Assembly: GCF_001412215.1 (NCBI RefSeq)
Contig: NZ_LLWP01000009.1
Location: forward strand, 186,001-250,000
Length of the DNA stretch: 64,000 bases
Origin: Pedobacter sp. Hv1
Lineage (GTDB): Bacteria; Bacteroidota; Bacteroidia; Sphingobacteriales; Sphingobacteriaceae
Direction of reading: 5' to 3'
Each line of letters opens with the position of its first letter. Positions within the stretch are counted from its first letter, which is position 1. Below are positions 1 to 7,246 of the stretch, piece after piece. Both the position numbers and the translations under genes were made by a program. The notes under the pieces were generated by a model, which was not told the origin of the DNA, made no database searches, and saw nothing but the letters and a program-made list of their open reading frames with translations.

Positions 1-786
1 GTAACCTGTAATGCCAGCATCTGGTGTTTCGTTAATAGAGTTGACATAAGGGATCAGCTCATAACCTTTACCTTTCATTTGGCTATACAAATCGGGTACC
101 ATCGTTTTAGTGAGGTAGCTTGATAAAATGGGGTTCAATTTATCCTTTTGGGTAGGAATCAATGTCATGGTGTATTGATAATCTGCTCCGTTACTGGTAT
201 GTGTATCTACAAATATTTCTGGTTGCCAAGTGTTAAAAATTTGCTGAAAAGCCTGAGAATTTTTAGAATCGGTTTTAATGAAATCTCTATTTAAGTCGTA
301 ATTTTTACCATTCCCTCTGAAACCATAAGCAACGGGGCCATTTTGGTTTGCCCTTGAGGTGCCACTGCGGTTATGGCTGCCATCAATGTTATATACTGGA
401 ATGATACAGATGACCACATCTTCGGGTAGTTTATTGCCTTTGAGTAAATCTCTTGCCAACAGCATACTTGCATCTATCCCTTCAGGTTCTCCTGGGTGGA
501 TGCCATTGTTGATCAAGAAAATCCTTTTGTTGCTCTTCCTTAAAGTGCTGGGGTCGAATACACCCTTTTTTGATAAAACCAAAAGATGTAATGGTTTTCC
601 AAAATCGGTGTTGCCATAGGTGAATAATTTGGCCTGTTGTGGAAAAGCTTTGGCCAAACCTTCGTAATAGGTTATTGCTTCTGTATATGTGGTGGTTTCC
701 TTTTTATTGCTACGCTCAAAAGGAGTTTGTTGTGCAAAGGATGCCATATGAATAGCTATAAGTAAAAGAAGTAAAAGTTTCTTCAT
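1..786 (-). CDS. M14-family zinc carboxypeptidase, C-terminus cut by window edge
   Basis: Open reading frame on the minus strand that runs off the left edge without a stop, so only about 262 N-terminal residues are seen. It starts at ATG 784-786 with a lysine-rich signal peptide ending in ASFAQQ, so the enzyme is exported. The M14 zinc site is visible: HPGE at about residues 97-100 (His and Glu ligands), then a YDLNRDF substrate-binding segment and VDTHTSNG, which supplies the second His ligand. The catalytic Glu would lie beyond the edge. Known role of the family: removal of C-terminal residues from peptides, or amidase action on cell-wall peptides; the substrate cannot be told from this part. 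It is divergent from pepT, with about 150 bp between the starts. Confidence 0.88.
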   Translation of the reverse strand, partial: MKKLLLLLLIAIHMASFAQQTPFERSNKKETTTYTEAITYYEGLAKAFPQQAKLFTYGNTDFGKPLHLLVLSKKGVFDPSTLRKSNKRIFLINNGIHPGEPEGIDASMLLARDLLKGNKLPEDVVICIIPVYNIDGSHNRSGTSRANQNGPVAYGFRGNGKNYDLNRDFIKTDSKNSQAFQQIFNTWQPEIFVDTHTSNGADYQYTMTLIPTQKDKLNPILSSYLTKTMVPDLYSQMKGKGYELIPYVNSINETPDAGITGY

Positions 787-899
787 TGTTTAAAATTAAG
801 GTTAAAGCACTAAATTACTTTTTTTTATTTGACGTCAAATGTAACATTCTCTTTTCTTCATCTATTGGCTTTAAAAAACAAGTTTTCTACGTAATTGCT

Positions 900-929
900 C
901 TTGCTTATTGTTTCAATATGCTAATTTTG
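900..929 (+). promoter_or_regulatory. Bacteroidota-type promoter of pepT, predicted leaderless
   Basis: CTTG at 900-903, an 18-nt spacer, and TAATTTTG at 922-929 fit the -33 TTTG / -7 TAnnTTTG consensus of Bacteroidota sigma factors. The box ends only 4 nt before the pepT ATG at 934, so transcription should begin at or next to the start codon. Confidence 0.6.
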
Positions 930-933
930 ATAC

Positions 934-2187
934 ATGATTACTTATTCAAATAAAGAACAACAGCTTCAGGGCAGATTTTTTAAGTATGTAAAAATCGACA
1001 CCCAATCTGATCCCAGCTCTAAAACCTGCCCGTCAACTTTAAAACAGAAAGATTTAGGTAAAGTATTGGTGGCCGAATTGTTGGCAATGGGTGTTGAAGA
1101 TGCCCATTTGGATGATTTTGGTTATGTATATGGAACAATTCCAAGCAATACAGAAAAAAATGTTCCAGTAATCTGTTTTTGCTCACACATGGACACATCT
1201 CCAGATTGTAGCGGAGAGAATGTAAAACCAATCATCCATAAAAACTACAATGGAGAAGATTTGGTGTTGCCAGATGATCATTCAATTATATTAAAACTAA
1301 GCGAACATAAAGACCTCAAAGACCAAATTGGTAATGATATCATTACAGCAAGTGGAACAACACTGTTGGGGGCAGACAATAAAGCTGGTCTAGCAGAAAT
1401 TATGGAAGCTGCGGCTTTTTTAATCCAAAATCCGGAAATTAAACATGGCGCCATCAAAATTTTATTTACACCCGACGAAGAAATTGGAAGAGGTGTAGAC
1501 AAAGCAGACCTGAAAAAGTTAGGAGCTGATTTTGCTTATACCATAGATGGAGAAACTTTAGGCTCAATAGAAGATGAAACTTTTTCTGCCGATGGCGTAA
1601 AATTGACTATCAATGGGGTAAGTGCCCATCCGGGGTTTGCGAAAGGTAAAATGGAAAGTGCCATTAAAATATTGGCCGATATCTTATCGGCATTGCCAAA
1701 AGATCGATTAACCCCAGAAGCAACCAGTGGAAAAGAAGGGTTTGTCCATCCAGTTAGTTTTCATGGGCAAGCCGAACAGGCAGAGGCACAATTTATCATC
1801 AGAGATTTTGAAGATGAATTGTTAAAAGCGCATGAAGCGACATTAGAAAATGTGGTGAAAGAAGTAATGAAAAGCTATCCAAATTCGAGCTACGAGTTTA
1901 AGGTAACAGCACAATACCGAAACATGAAAAAGGTATTGGATCAATACCCTCAGATTATGGCCAATGGCATAGAAGCGATAAAAAGAGCAGGTTTAATCTC
2001 CAAAAAACAAAGCATCAGAGGTGGTACCGATGGTTCTCGATTGTCTTTTATGGGTTTGCCATGTCCGAATATTTTTGCGGGTGAACATGCTTTTCACGGA
2101 AAACAAGAATGGGTTTCGGTACAGGATATGGAAAAAGCAGTGCAAACCATTGTTAATATTGCAAGTATTTGGGAAGAAAATGCCTAA
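934..2187 (+). CDS. pepT: Peptidase T (tripeptide aminopeptidase)
   Basis: Cytosolic M20-family di-zinc exopeptidase that releases the N-terminal residue of tripeptides. The 417-residue length is normal for PepT. Visible metal and catalytic motifs: SHMDTSPD at about 84-91 (His85 ligand, Asp87 general), GADNKAG at 147-153 (bridging Asp), and TPDEEIG at 179-185 (catalytic Glu pair). The dimerisation domain follows from about 210 (SAHPGFAKG), and a C-terminal ligand His is likely in GEHAFHGK. The ATG at 934 is used because an excellent -7 box ends just upstream of it. The gene stands alone; its end is about 30 bp from the convergent methyltransferase. No signal peptide. Confidence 0.95.
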   Translation: MITYSNKEQQLQGRFFKYVKIDTQSDPSSKTCPSTLKQKDLGKVLVAELLAMGVEDAHLDDFGYVYGTIPSNTEKNVPVICFCSHMDTSPDCSGENVKPIIHKNYNGEDLVLPDDHSIILKLSEHKDLKDQIGNDIITASGTTLLGADNKAGLAEIMEAAAFLIQNPEIKHGAIKILFTPDEEIGRGVDKADLKKLGADFAYTIDGETLGSIEDETFSADGVKLTINGVSAHPGFAKGKMESAIKILADILSALPKDRLTPEATSGKEGFVHPVSFHGQAEQAEAQFIIRDFEDELLKAHEATLENVVKEVMKSYPNSSYEFKVTAQYRNMKKVLDQYPQIMANGIEAIKRAGLISKKQSIRGGTDGSRLSFMGLPCPNIFAGEHAFHGKQEWVSVQDMEKAVQTIVNIASIWEENA

Positions 2188-2219
2188 GGTTTTGCAAAGC
2201 TCGAGATAGCGGAGAATTG

Positions 2220-2906
2220 CTATTCCGCTAAAAATAACCTAGCCAAGTACTGATCTTCACCATCGTCGAAAACAATTCCGCATTGCCAGCCTTGTTGGTT
2301 TGCGGTGCGAATTAAGGTTTCTTGATCCAAGTACAACCAATCAAACCAATTGCCCTTTTGCTGTTGATATTCATACCGGTAACTCACTTCCCCAAAATAT
2401 TTGTTTACAGGTTTTGGAAGACCTTCATATAGATATGAAATATCCGAGCTATCAAAAATCAACTGACCATCTGGGTGGATGAGCTTTTTGGCTTTTTCCA
2501 AAAAGTTGGCAAATCCTGCCAAAGTTCCAGTTAAACCAATGCCGTTCATTAGAAAAAGAAGGGTGTCGTATTTGTCGGTGGCTAAAAAGATATCTTGTTC
2601 AAAAGCTTTTTTTACACCACGTTGTTGCATGATTTTAACTGCTGGCGCAGAAATATCGATGGCTGTTACATCCACTCCCATCTCTTGCAACAATAAGGCA
2701 TGGCTACCTACGCCCGCCCCAACATCTAAAGTTTTTCCATAACAAAGTGTCAGTGCTTTGTGCTCCAGATCGGGCATTTCTTCTCCATCTCTAAAGAAAA
2801 TGTCAATTGGCATTTCTTCAGGTTCATCGTACGAGTTGTACAACCACAAAATATCGGCATTACCATTTTTGTAAAAGTCAGAAAGTGCTAAACCAAAAAC
2901 ATCCAT
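2220..2906 (-). CDS. Class I SAM-dependent methyltransferase
   Basis: Protein of 228 residues with a Rossmann-type methyltransferase core. Motif I is LDVGAGVGSHA at about 60-70, followed by an acidic residue at the end of strand 2 (VTAIDIS) for the ribose of SAM, and a motif IV-like segment LLFLMNGIGLTG. The family transfers a methyl group from SAM; the acceptor cannot be deduced. The neighbours (pepT convergent, YtxH downstream on the same strand) do not indicate a pathway. A DEPEEMPIDIFF stretch near residue 27 lies before the SAM fold and may contribute to substrate recognition. Confidence 0.8.
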   Translation of the reverse strand: MDVFGLALSDFYKNGNADILWLYNSYDEPEEMPIDIFFRDGEEMPDLEHKALTLCYGKTLDVGAGVGSHALLLQEMGVDVTAIDISAPAVKIMQQRGVKKAFEQDIFLATDKYDTLLFLMNGIGLTGTLAGFANFLEKAKKLIHPDGQLIFDSSDISYLYEGLPKPVNKYFGEVSYRYEYQQQKGNWFDWLYLDQETLIRTANQQGWQCGIVFDDGEDQYLARLFLAE

Positions 2907-2944
2907 GTTTCAAAGATAGCTATTGGTTTAGCTTATCTTAAAAT

Positions 2945-3151
2945 CTAGGCTTTAACTTTTGCCAAACTATTTTTGACCAAATCGCCTATTGCACCGAATT
3001 TTTCTTTCGAATTGCCCAATAGGTCGCAGAACCAATCGCTTACTTTTCCTTTAAGCTCATCATTTCTATCAGATGTAAGTGCCAATGCCACCACAGCACC
3101 AACTGCCGCACCAGCTAATAAACCCGTTAATATTTTCGTTTGCTTTGTCAT
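2945..3151 (-). CDS. YtxH-like small membrane-anchored protein
   Basis: Peptide of 68 residues. An N-terminal glycine/alanine-rich membrane segment (about residues 8-26, LTGLLAGAAVGAVVALAL) is followed by a charged amphipathic tail rich in Lys, Asp and Glu. This layout is that of YtxH/gas-vesicle-like proteins, which are common stress-associated envelope proteins of unknown function. It lies upstream of the methyltransferase on the same strand, with a gap of about 40 bp, so co-transcription is possible. Confidence 0.7.
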   Translation of the reverse strand: MTKQTKILTGLLAGAAVGAVVALALTSDRNDELKGKVSDWFCDLLGNSKEKFGAIGDLVKNSLAKVKA

Positions 3152-3252
3152 AATTTCAATATTTATCTATTTAACATAATTGCGACAAAGTTGTTTGTCA
3201 TTTTACGTACATATGTATTAAACGGGACTAATTTTATCTAAAAAACCGAAAA

Positions 3253-3621
3253 ATGCTTCAAAAACTCTCTTATATCAATTTGATATTGGCCATAGTTTAC
3301 CTACTGGTGTATTTAAAAAGTGGAACCTTTAATTCTACTGTTGGCATACTTGTGGTTATTGTTTTCAATTGGCTAAGTTTAAGAAGTTACCAGTTGGCTA
3401 ACTATCAATGGAAAATTTGGCATTATTTAACAGGCTTGTGGAGTTTGTACTATATTGGCACCATCATTTATGGAGCTATATTTATCTTAAATTCTTCATT
3501 GGAGTATCACTTTATCAGCACTGATACTTTGATATTTCTGTCCATCAGTAGTGTTTTTAGCTTAGCGGTTCTCTTACATCTAGGTTTGTATTTTAAGAAA
3601 AGTTATAAGGTTGTGAATTAG
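3253..3621 (+). CDS. Hypothetical four-helix membrane protein
   Basis: Protein of 122 residues made almost entirely of hydrophobic segments (about 7-20, 27-44, 56-76 and 88-113), predicting four transmembrane helices with short loops and a Lys-rich C-terminal end. I do not recognise the family. Nothing in the neighbouring genes suggests a role. Confidence 0.65.
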   Translation: MLQKLSYINLILAIVYLLVYLKSGTFNSTVGILVVIVFNWLSLRSYQLANYQWKIWHYLTGLWSLYYIGTIIYGAIFILNSSLEYHFISTDTLIFLSISSVFSLAVLLHLGLYFKKSYKVVN

Positions 3622-3680
3622 TTGTTTGGGCCTGTAATGCTAACCTAAAGCCAAAATATAATTTTATATTTGGTATACCT

Positions 3681-4220
3681 ATGATTACCAAACAACCCCT
3701 TGCCATACTATCTGATGATAGTGTTGTGAACAAGATCTATGAAATAAGAAATCAAAAAGTAATGCTGGATAGAGATTTAGCAGAGCTTTATGGTGTAGAG
3801 ACAAGAACGTTAAATCAAGCTGTAAAACGGAACAGGGATCGCTTTCCGGAAGATTTCATGTTCCAATTAAACACACAAGAGCTGGAGAATTGGAAATCAC
3901 AAATTGTGATATCCAATCGTGAAAGACTAGGTCTTCGGAAGGCCCCCTTTGTTTTTACTGAACATGGTGTTTTAATGCTGTCGAGTGTTTTAAATAGTTC
4001 GCAAGCCATATCCGTAAATATTTAGATTGTAAGAGTTTTTACAAAATTGAGAAAACTGCTTAATGAAAACAGTGAGTTGAAACTGGAGATAGACGACATT
4101 AAAAAGAAACTGAAAAATCAGGATAAAAATATAGAGCTCGTATTTAGTTATATTGACGAGTTAACAGAAAAGAAGGCCAAACCTAGAAAAAGAATTGGTT
4201 TTAAACCAGATGACCTGTAA
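3681..4220 (+). pseudogene. ORF6N-domain protein interrupted by an in-frame amber codon
   Basis: The first 114 codons give a typical ORF6N domain: KIYEIRNQKVMLDRDLAELY, then the NQAVKRN and RFPEDFMFQL motifs and a FTEHGVLMLSSVL segment. A TAG at 4023-4025 stops the frame. The same frame then continues without a shift as IVRVFTKLRKLL, a coiled-coil-like region and a basic PRKRIGF end, closing at TAA 4218-4220. A full gene would be 179 residues, the usual size of family members. The C-terminal part keeps the family pattern, so the break looks recent (a single base change such as CAG or AAG to TAG), unless the codon is read through. ORF6N proteins are DNA-binding domains common in phages and mobile DNA. 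A TATATTTG box at 3665-3672 precedes it. Confidence 0.82.
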
Positions 4221-4270
4221 TGAAATATTATTAGTAACCTTGGATAGTTGCACCAGCTTTGCTAACTAAA

Positions 4271-4335
4271 CTGGATTGAAGCGGCATCTCCCGATTCTTC
4301 ATCGGGAATACAGCGTAAAGCCAGACTGCCGATTG
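4271..4335 (+). repeat. Dispersed Bacteroidota intergenic element, copy 1
   Basis: Non-coding, locally GC-richer segment beginning GGATTGAAGCGGCATC. It contains a perfect 7-bp hairpin TCCCGAT/ATCGGGA (4289-4295 with 4301-4307, loop TCTTC) and continues AGCGTAAAGCC and a second GATTGA. From memory, elements with a GATTGAAGCGGCATC core occur widely between genes in Flavobacterium and relatives. A diverged copy on the opposite strand lies at about 9690-9802. Confidence 0.5.
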
Positions 4336-4404
4336 AAAAGAACTCCTGTACTTGCTTTTTAAAAGGATCTATTCGGTTGATTTTGAGCTTTTTTTACCCT
4401 AATT

Positions 4405-4457
4405 GCCCAAAATTTTAACCTATAACTTTTAACTTTCAACTTTTTTTGCCTCAACCC
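4405..4457 (+). repeat. Degenerate AACYTNN heptad repeats
   Basis: Consecutive seven-base units of the form AACCTAT, AACTTTT, AACTTTC, AACTTTT fill the space just before the rplM promoter. They resemble the arrays at 6258-6325, 25491-25573 and 45716-45933. Confidence 0.55.
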
Positions 4458-4488
4458 TTTGGTAATTAAAGTATTCTCCCTATCTTTG
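4458..4488 (+). promoter_or_regulatory. Promoter of the rplM-rpsI-rpsB operon
   Basis: TTTG at 4458-4461, a 19-nt spacer and TATCTTTG at 4481-4488 form a near-perfect Bacteroidota promoter. The transcript would start near 4492, leaving a leader of about 50 nt in which TCCC (4492-4495) can pair with GGGA (4505-4508). This hairpin is weak, and whether it is a ribosomal-protein leader cannot be judged from one sequence. Confidence 0.75.
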
Positions 4489-4543
4489 CAGTCCCTAAAA
4501 AACTGGGATAATTAATATTTTTTAACAAATTAAATAAAAGCAA

Positions 4544-4987
4544 GTGAATACGTTAAGTTACAAAACTGTCTCTGCCAATGCCAAAACTGTTAATAAACAG
4601 TGGGTTGTTGTTGATGCTGAAGGAGAGATTTTGGGGCGCTTGTCTTCTAAAATCGCTATGATTATTAGAGGAAAAAACAAGCCAGAGTTTACCCCAAACG
4701 TAGACTGCGGTGATAACGTTATTGTTATCAATGCAGACAAGGTAAAATTGACAGGAAACAAATTCGAAGAAAAAGAATATGTTTCATACACTGGATATCC
4801 AGGTGGTCAGAAATTCATTTCTCCAAAAGAGTTAATGGCAAAACACCCTACTCGTGTTATTGAGAAGGCTGTTCGCGGAATGTTACCTAAAAGTCGTTTG
4901 GGCAAAAAATTGTATACCAATCTTTTTGTTTACGCAGGTACAGAGCACCCGCATGCAGCACAATCACCAAAAACCATTAAACTTTAA
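4544..4987 (+). CDS. rplM: 50S ribosomal protein L13
   Basis: Protein of 147 residues, family-standard length, with the characteristic KQWVVVDAEGEILGRLSSKI start region, the KPEFTPNVDCGD block and the C-terminal AGTEHPHAAQSP motif. It is an early assembly protein of the large subunit. The start codon is GTG at 4544; the next ATG lies far inside the conserved fold, so GTG is the credible start. It is first in an operon with rpsI (16 bp downstream), as in most bacteria, and is driven by the strong promoter at 4458-4488. Confidence 0.97.
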   Translation: MNTLSYKTVSANAKTVNKQWVVVDAEGEILGRLSSKIAMIIRGKNKPEFTPNVDCGDNVIVINADKVKLTGNKFEEKEYVSYTGYPGGQKFISPKELMAKHPTRVIEKAVRGMLPKSRLGKKLYTNLFVYAGTEHPHAAQSPKTIKL

Positions 4988-5003
4988 TTAAAAGAGAAAA
5001 GAA

Positions 5004-5390
5004 ATGTCAGTTACAAATACTTCAGGAAGAAGAAAGACTGCAGTTGCCCGTATCTATTTAAAAGAAGGCAACGGCACTATTACCGTTAACGGTAAAGACC
5101 ATAAAGAATATTTCCCTACATTACCTCTACAATACATTGTTAACCAATCATTCGAAGTTTCTGAATCAGTTGGTAAATTTGATGTAACTGTAAATGTAAA
5201 CGGTGGTGGAGTAAAAGGACAAGCAGAAGCAGTTCGCTTAGCAATCGCTAAGGCTATTGTTGAATTAGATGCTGAGAAAAAACCAGCATTACGTGCTAAA
5301 GGGTTAATGACCCGTGATATGCGTATGGTTGAACGTAAAAAACCAGGACGTAAAAAAGCACGTAAGAAATTCCAATTCAGTAAACGTTAA
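5004..5390 (+). CDS. rpsI: 30S ribosomal protein S9
   Basis: Protein of 128 residues with the S9 hallmarks: TSGRRKTAVARIYL near the N-terminus, GGGVKGQAEAVRLAIAKAI in the middle, and a very basic tail ending in KFQFSKR. The extreme C-terminal Lys-Arg reaches the P-site tRNA in known ribosome structures. It follows rplM by 16 bp and precedes rpsB by 20 bp, so the three are almost certainly one transcript. Confidence 0.97.
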   Translation: MSVTNTSGRRKTAVARIYLKEGNGTITVNGKDHKEYFPTLPLQYIVNQSFEVSESVGKFDVTVNVNGGGVKGQAEAVRLAIAKAIVELDAEKKPALRAKGLMTRDMRMVERKKPGRKKARKKFQFSKR

Positions 5391-5410
5391 TCTTAAAGGA
5401 GACAAACACA

Positions 5411-6256
5411 ATGGCAAGAACTACATATCAAGACTTATTGGATGCAGGTGTACACTTTGGTCACCTTACCCGCAAATGGAATCCGAAAATGGCACCATAT
5501 ATTTTTATGGAGCGCAATGGAATTCACATTATAGATTTAAATAAAACTTTAACTAAAACTGAAGAAGCTGCAGCAGCGATTAAACAAATCGTAAAATCAG
5601 GTCGTAAGATCTTATTTGTAGCTACTAAGAAACAAGCTAAAGAAATCGTTGCTGAGCAAGCAAGAAAAGTAAACATGCCTTTCGTAACCGAGCGTTGGTT
5701 AGGTGGTATGTTAACCAACTTCGCTACAGTACGTAAGTCAATTAAAAAGATGGTTACCATCGATAAAATGACTAAAGATGGTACTTACTCTATTCTTTCT
5801 AAAAAAGAACGTTTGATGATCCAACGTGAGCGTATCAAATTAGAAAGCTTATTGGGTGGTATTGCAGATTTAAACCGTTTACCGGCTGCAATTTTCTTAA
5901 TCGACGTTAAAAAAGAGCATATTGCTGTAGCAGAAGCGATGAAATTAAACATCCCTACTTTTGCAATGGTTGATACCAACTCTGATCCATCTAACATCGA
6001 TTTCCCAATTCCAGCGAATGATGATGCAACTAAATCAATTTTATTGATTACTGATGTAATTATCAAAGCAATTGAAGAAGGTTTAGATGAGCGCAAACGT
6101 GAAAAAGATGATGAAGCTGAGAAAGAAGCTGTAGCGGTTAAAACTGCTGCTGATGCTCCAGAAGGCGCAACACCTAGAGAAGCTGGTGCTAAAAGACCAA
6201 CCAAAAAAGAAACTGCTGAAGCACAAACTTCAACAGAAGATACAACAGAAGCTTAA
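5411..6256 (+). CDS. rpsB: 30S ribosomal protein S2
   Basis: The S2 fold is clear from DAGVHFGHLTRKWNPKMAPY, the KKQAKEIV block, the ERWLGGMLTNF motif and DTNSDPSNIDFPIPAND. At 281 residues it is longer than the approximately 240 residues usual in proteobacteria: from about residue 235 there is a Lys/Glu/Ala-rich, low-complexity tail (KEAVAVKTAADAPEG and after), a common extension in Bacteroidota S2. It is third in the rplM operon. The 96-bp gap to tsf contains heptad repeats and no obvious terminator. Confidence 0.96.
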   Translation: MARTTYQDLLDAGVHFGHLTRKWNPKMAPYIFMERNGIHIIDLNKTLTKTEEAAAAIKQIVKSGRKILFVATKKQAKEIVAEQARKVNMPFVTERWLGGMLTNFATVRKSIKKMVTIDKMTKDGTYSILSKKERLMIQRERIKLESLLGGIADLNRLPAAIFLIDVKKEHIAVAEAMKLNIPTFAMVDTNSDPSNIDFPIPANDDATKSILLITDVIIKAIEEGLDERKREKDDEAEKEAVAVKTAADAPEGATPREAGAKRPTKKETAEAQTSTEDTTEA

Positions 6257-6257
6257 T

Positions 6258-6325
6258 TCAGTTACGAGTTACGAGTTATGCGTTTTGGGTTTAAACCCTT
6301 AACCTGTAACCCGTAACTTTTAACA
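6258..6325 (+). repeat. Heptad repeat array between rpsB and tsf
   Basis: The gap is filled with seven-base units such as GTTACGA, GTTACGA, GTTATGC, GTTTTGG, then TTAACCT, GTAACCC, GTAACTT. The second half is roughly the reverse complement of the first, so the transcript could fold into a long imperfect hairpin between two highly expressed genes. Confidence 0.55.
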
Positions 6326-6352
6326 TTTTATAAAATTCATAAAATTTAAAAA

Positions 6353-7198
6353 ATGTCTACAGTACAAATTACTGCCGCAGATGTAAACAAATTACGCCAA
6401 CAAACCGGTGCCGGAATGATGGATTGCAAAAAAGCATTAGTAGAAGCCAATGGCGATTTCGAAGCTGCTGTTGATTTATTGCGCAAAAAAGGTCAAAAAG
6501 TATCTGCCGCTCGTTCTGGTAATGCTACTTCTGAAGGTCTAGTATCAATCAATGTATCAGCAGATGGCACAAATGGTAAATTAGTTGCTTTAGCTTGTGA
6601 AACTGAGCCAGTTTCTAAAGTTGAAGATTTCCGTAACCTAGCTCAGGCTGTTTTAGCTGCTGCAGTGGCAAATAATCCTGCTTCTGCTGAAGAATTATCA
6701 GCAATTACTTTAGAAGATGGACGTACAGTTGCAGAAACCATCACTGAACTAACTGGTAAAATTGGAGAGAAAATCGTTATTCAAGAGTACGCAAATGTAT
6801 CTGGCGAAAAAATCGTTTCTTATATCCATTCTAACGGTAAAATGGGTGTTTTGGTAGTATTCGAAGGTGCTAATGGCGTTGATATTACTGAAGCAGGTAA
6901 AGATGTTGCAATGCAAATTGCTGCAATGAACCCAGTTGCTGTTGATAAAGACGGTGTTGATCCAGCTACTATCGAGCGTGAAATCGAAATTGCTAAAGAT
7001 GTAATCCGTGCAGAAGGTAAACCAGAAGAAATGGTTGAAAAAATTGCAGTTGGTAAATTGAATAAATTCTACAAAGACAGTACTTTATTAAACCAAGAGT
7101 TTGTTAAAGACGGTTCAGTAGATGTTCGTAAATTCTTAGATAATACTGTTAAAGGATTAACTGTTGTTGCTTTCAAACGCGTACAATTAGGTGCTTAA
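6353..7198 (+). CDS. tsf: Translation elongation factor Ts
   Basis: Protein of 281 residues that recycles EF-Tu by exchanging GDP for GTP. The N-terminal UBA-like domain carries the invariant KLRQQTGAGMMDCKKAL, followed by the core domain with the VALACETEPVSK motif and a C-terminal subdomain with EEMVEKIAVGKLNKFY and LLNQEFVKD. The gene order rpsB-tsf is conserved across bacteria. A strong bidirectional terminator follows at 7212-7246, so pyrH and frr, often next in the operon, are not part of this unit. Confidence 0.96.
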   Translation: MSTVQITAADVNKLRQQTGAGMMDCKKALVEANGDFEAAVDLLRKKGQKVSAARSGNATSEGLVSINVSADGTNGKLVALACETEPVSKVEDFRNLAQAVLAAAVANNPASAEELSAITLEDGRTVAETITELTGKIGEKIVIQEYANVSGEKIVSYIHSNGKMGVLVVFEGANGVDITEAGKDVAMQIAAMNPVAVDKDGVDPATIEREIEIAKDVIRAEGKPEEMVEKIAVGKLNKFYKDSTLLNQEFVKDGSVDVRKFLDNTVKGLTVVAFKRVQLGA

Positions 7199-7211
7199 TC
7201 TAACATAATTT

Positions 7212-7246
7212 AAAAAAAGGCCAGTTCATTGAACTGGCCTTTTTTT
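7212..7246. terminator. Bidirectional terminator between tsf and phosphoesterase
   Basis: Perfect 9-bp stem GGCCAGTTC/GAACTGGCC (7219-7227 with 7231-7239, loop ATT), flanked by seven A on the left and seven T on the right. It can end both convergent transcripts. Confidence 0.9.

Noticed and set aside
4221..4543. tRNA or other stable RNA gene
   Set aside because: No cloverleaf or TTCGA arm is present; the gap holds the dispersed element, heptads and the rplM promoter.
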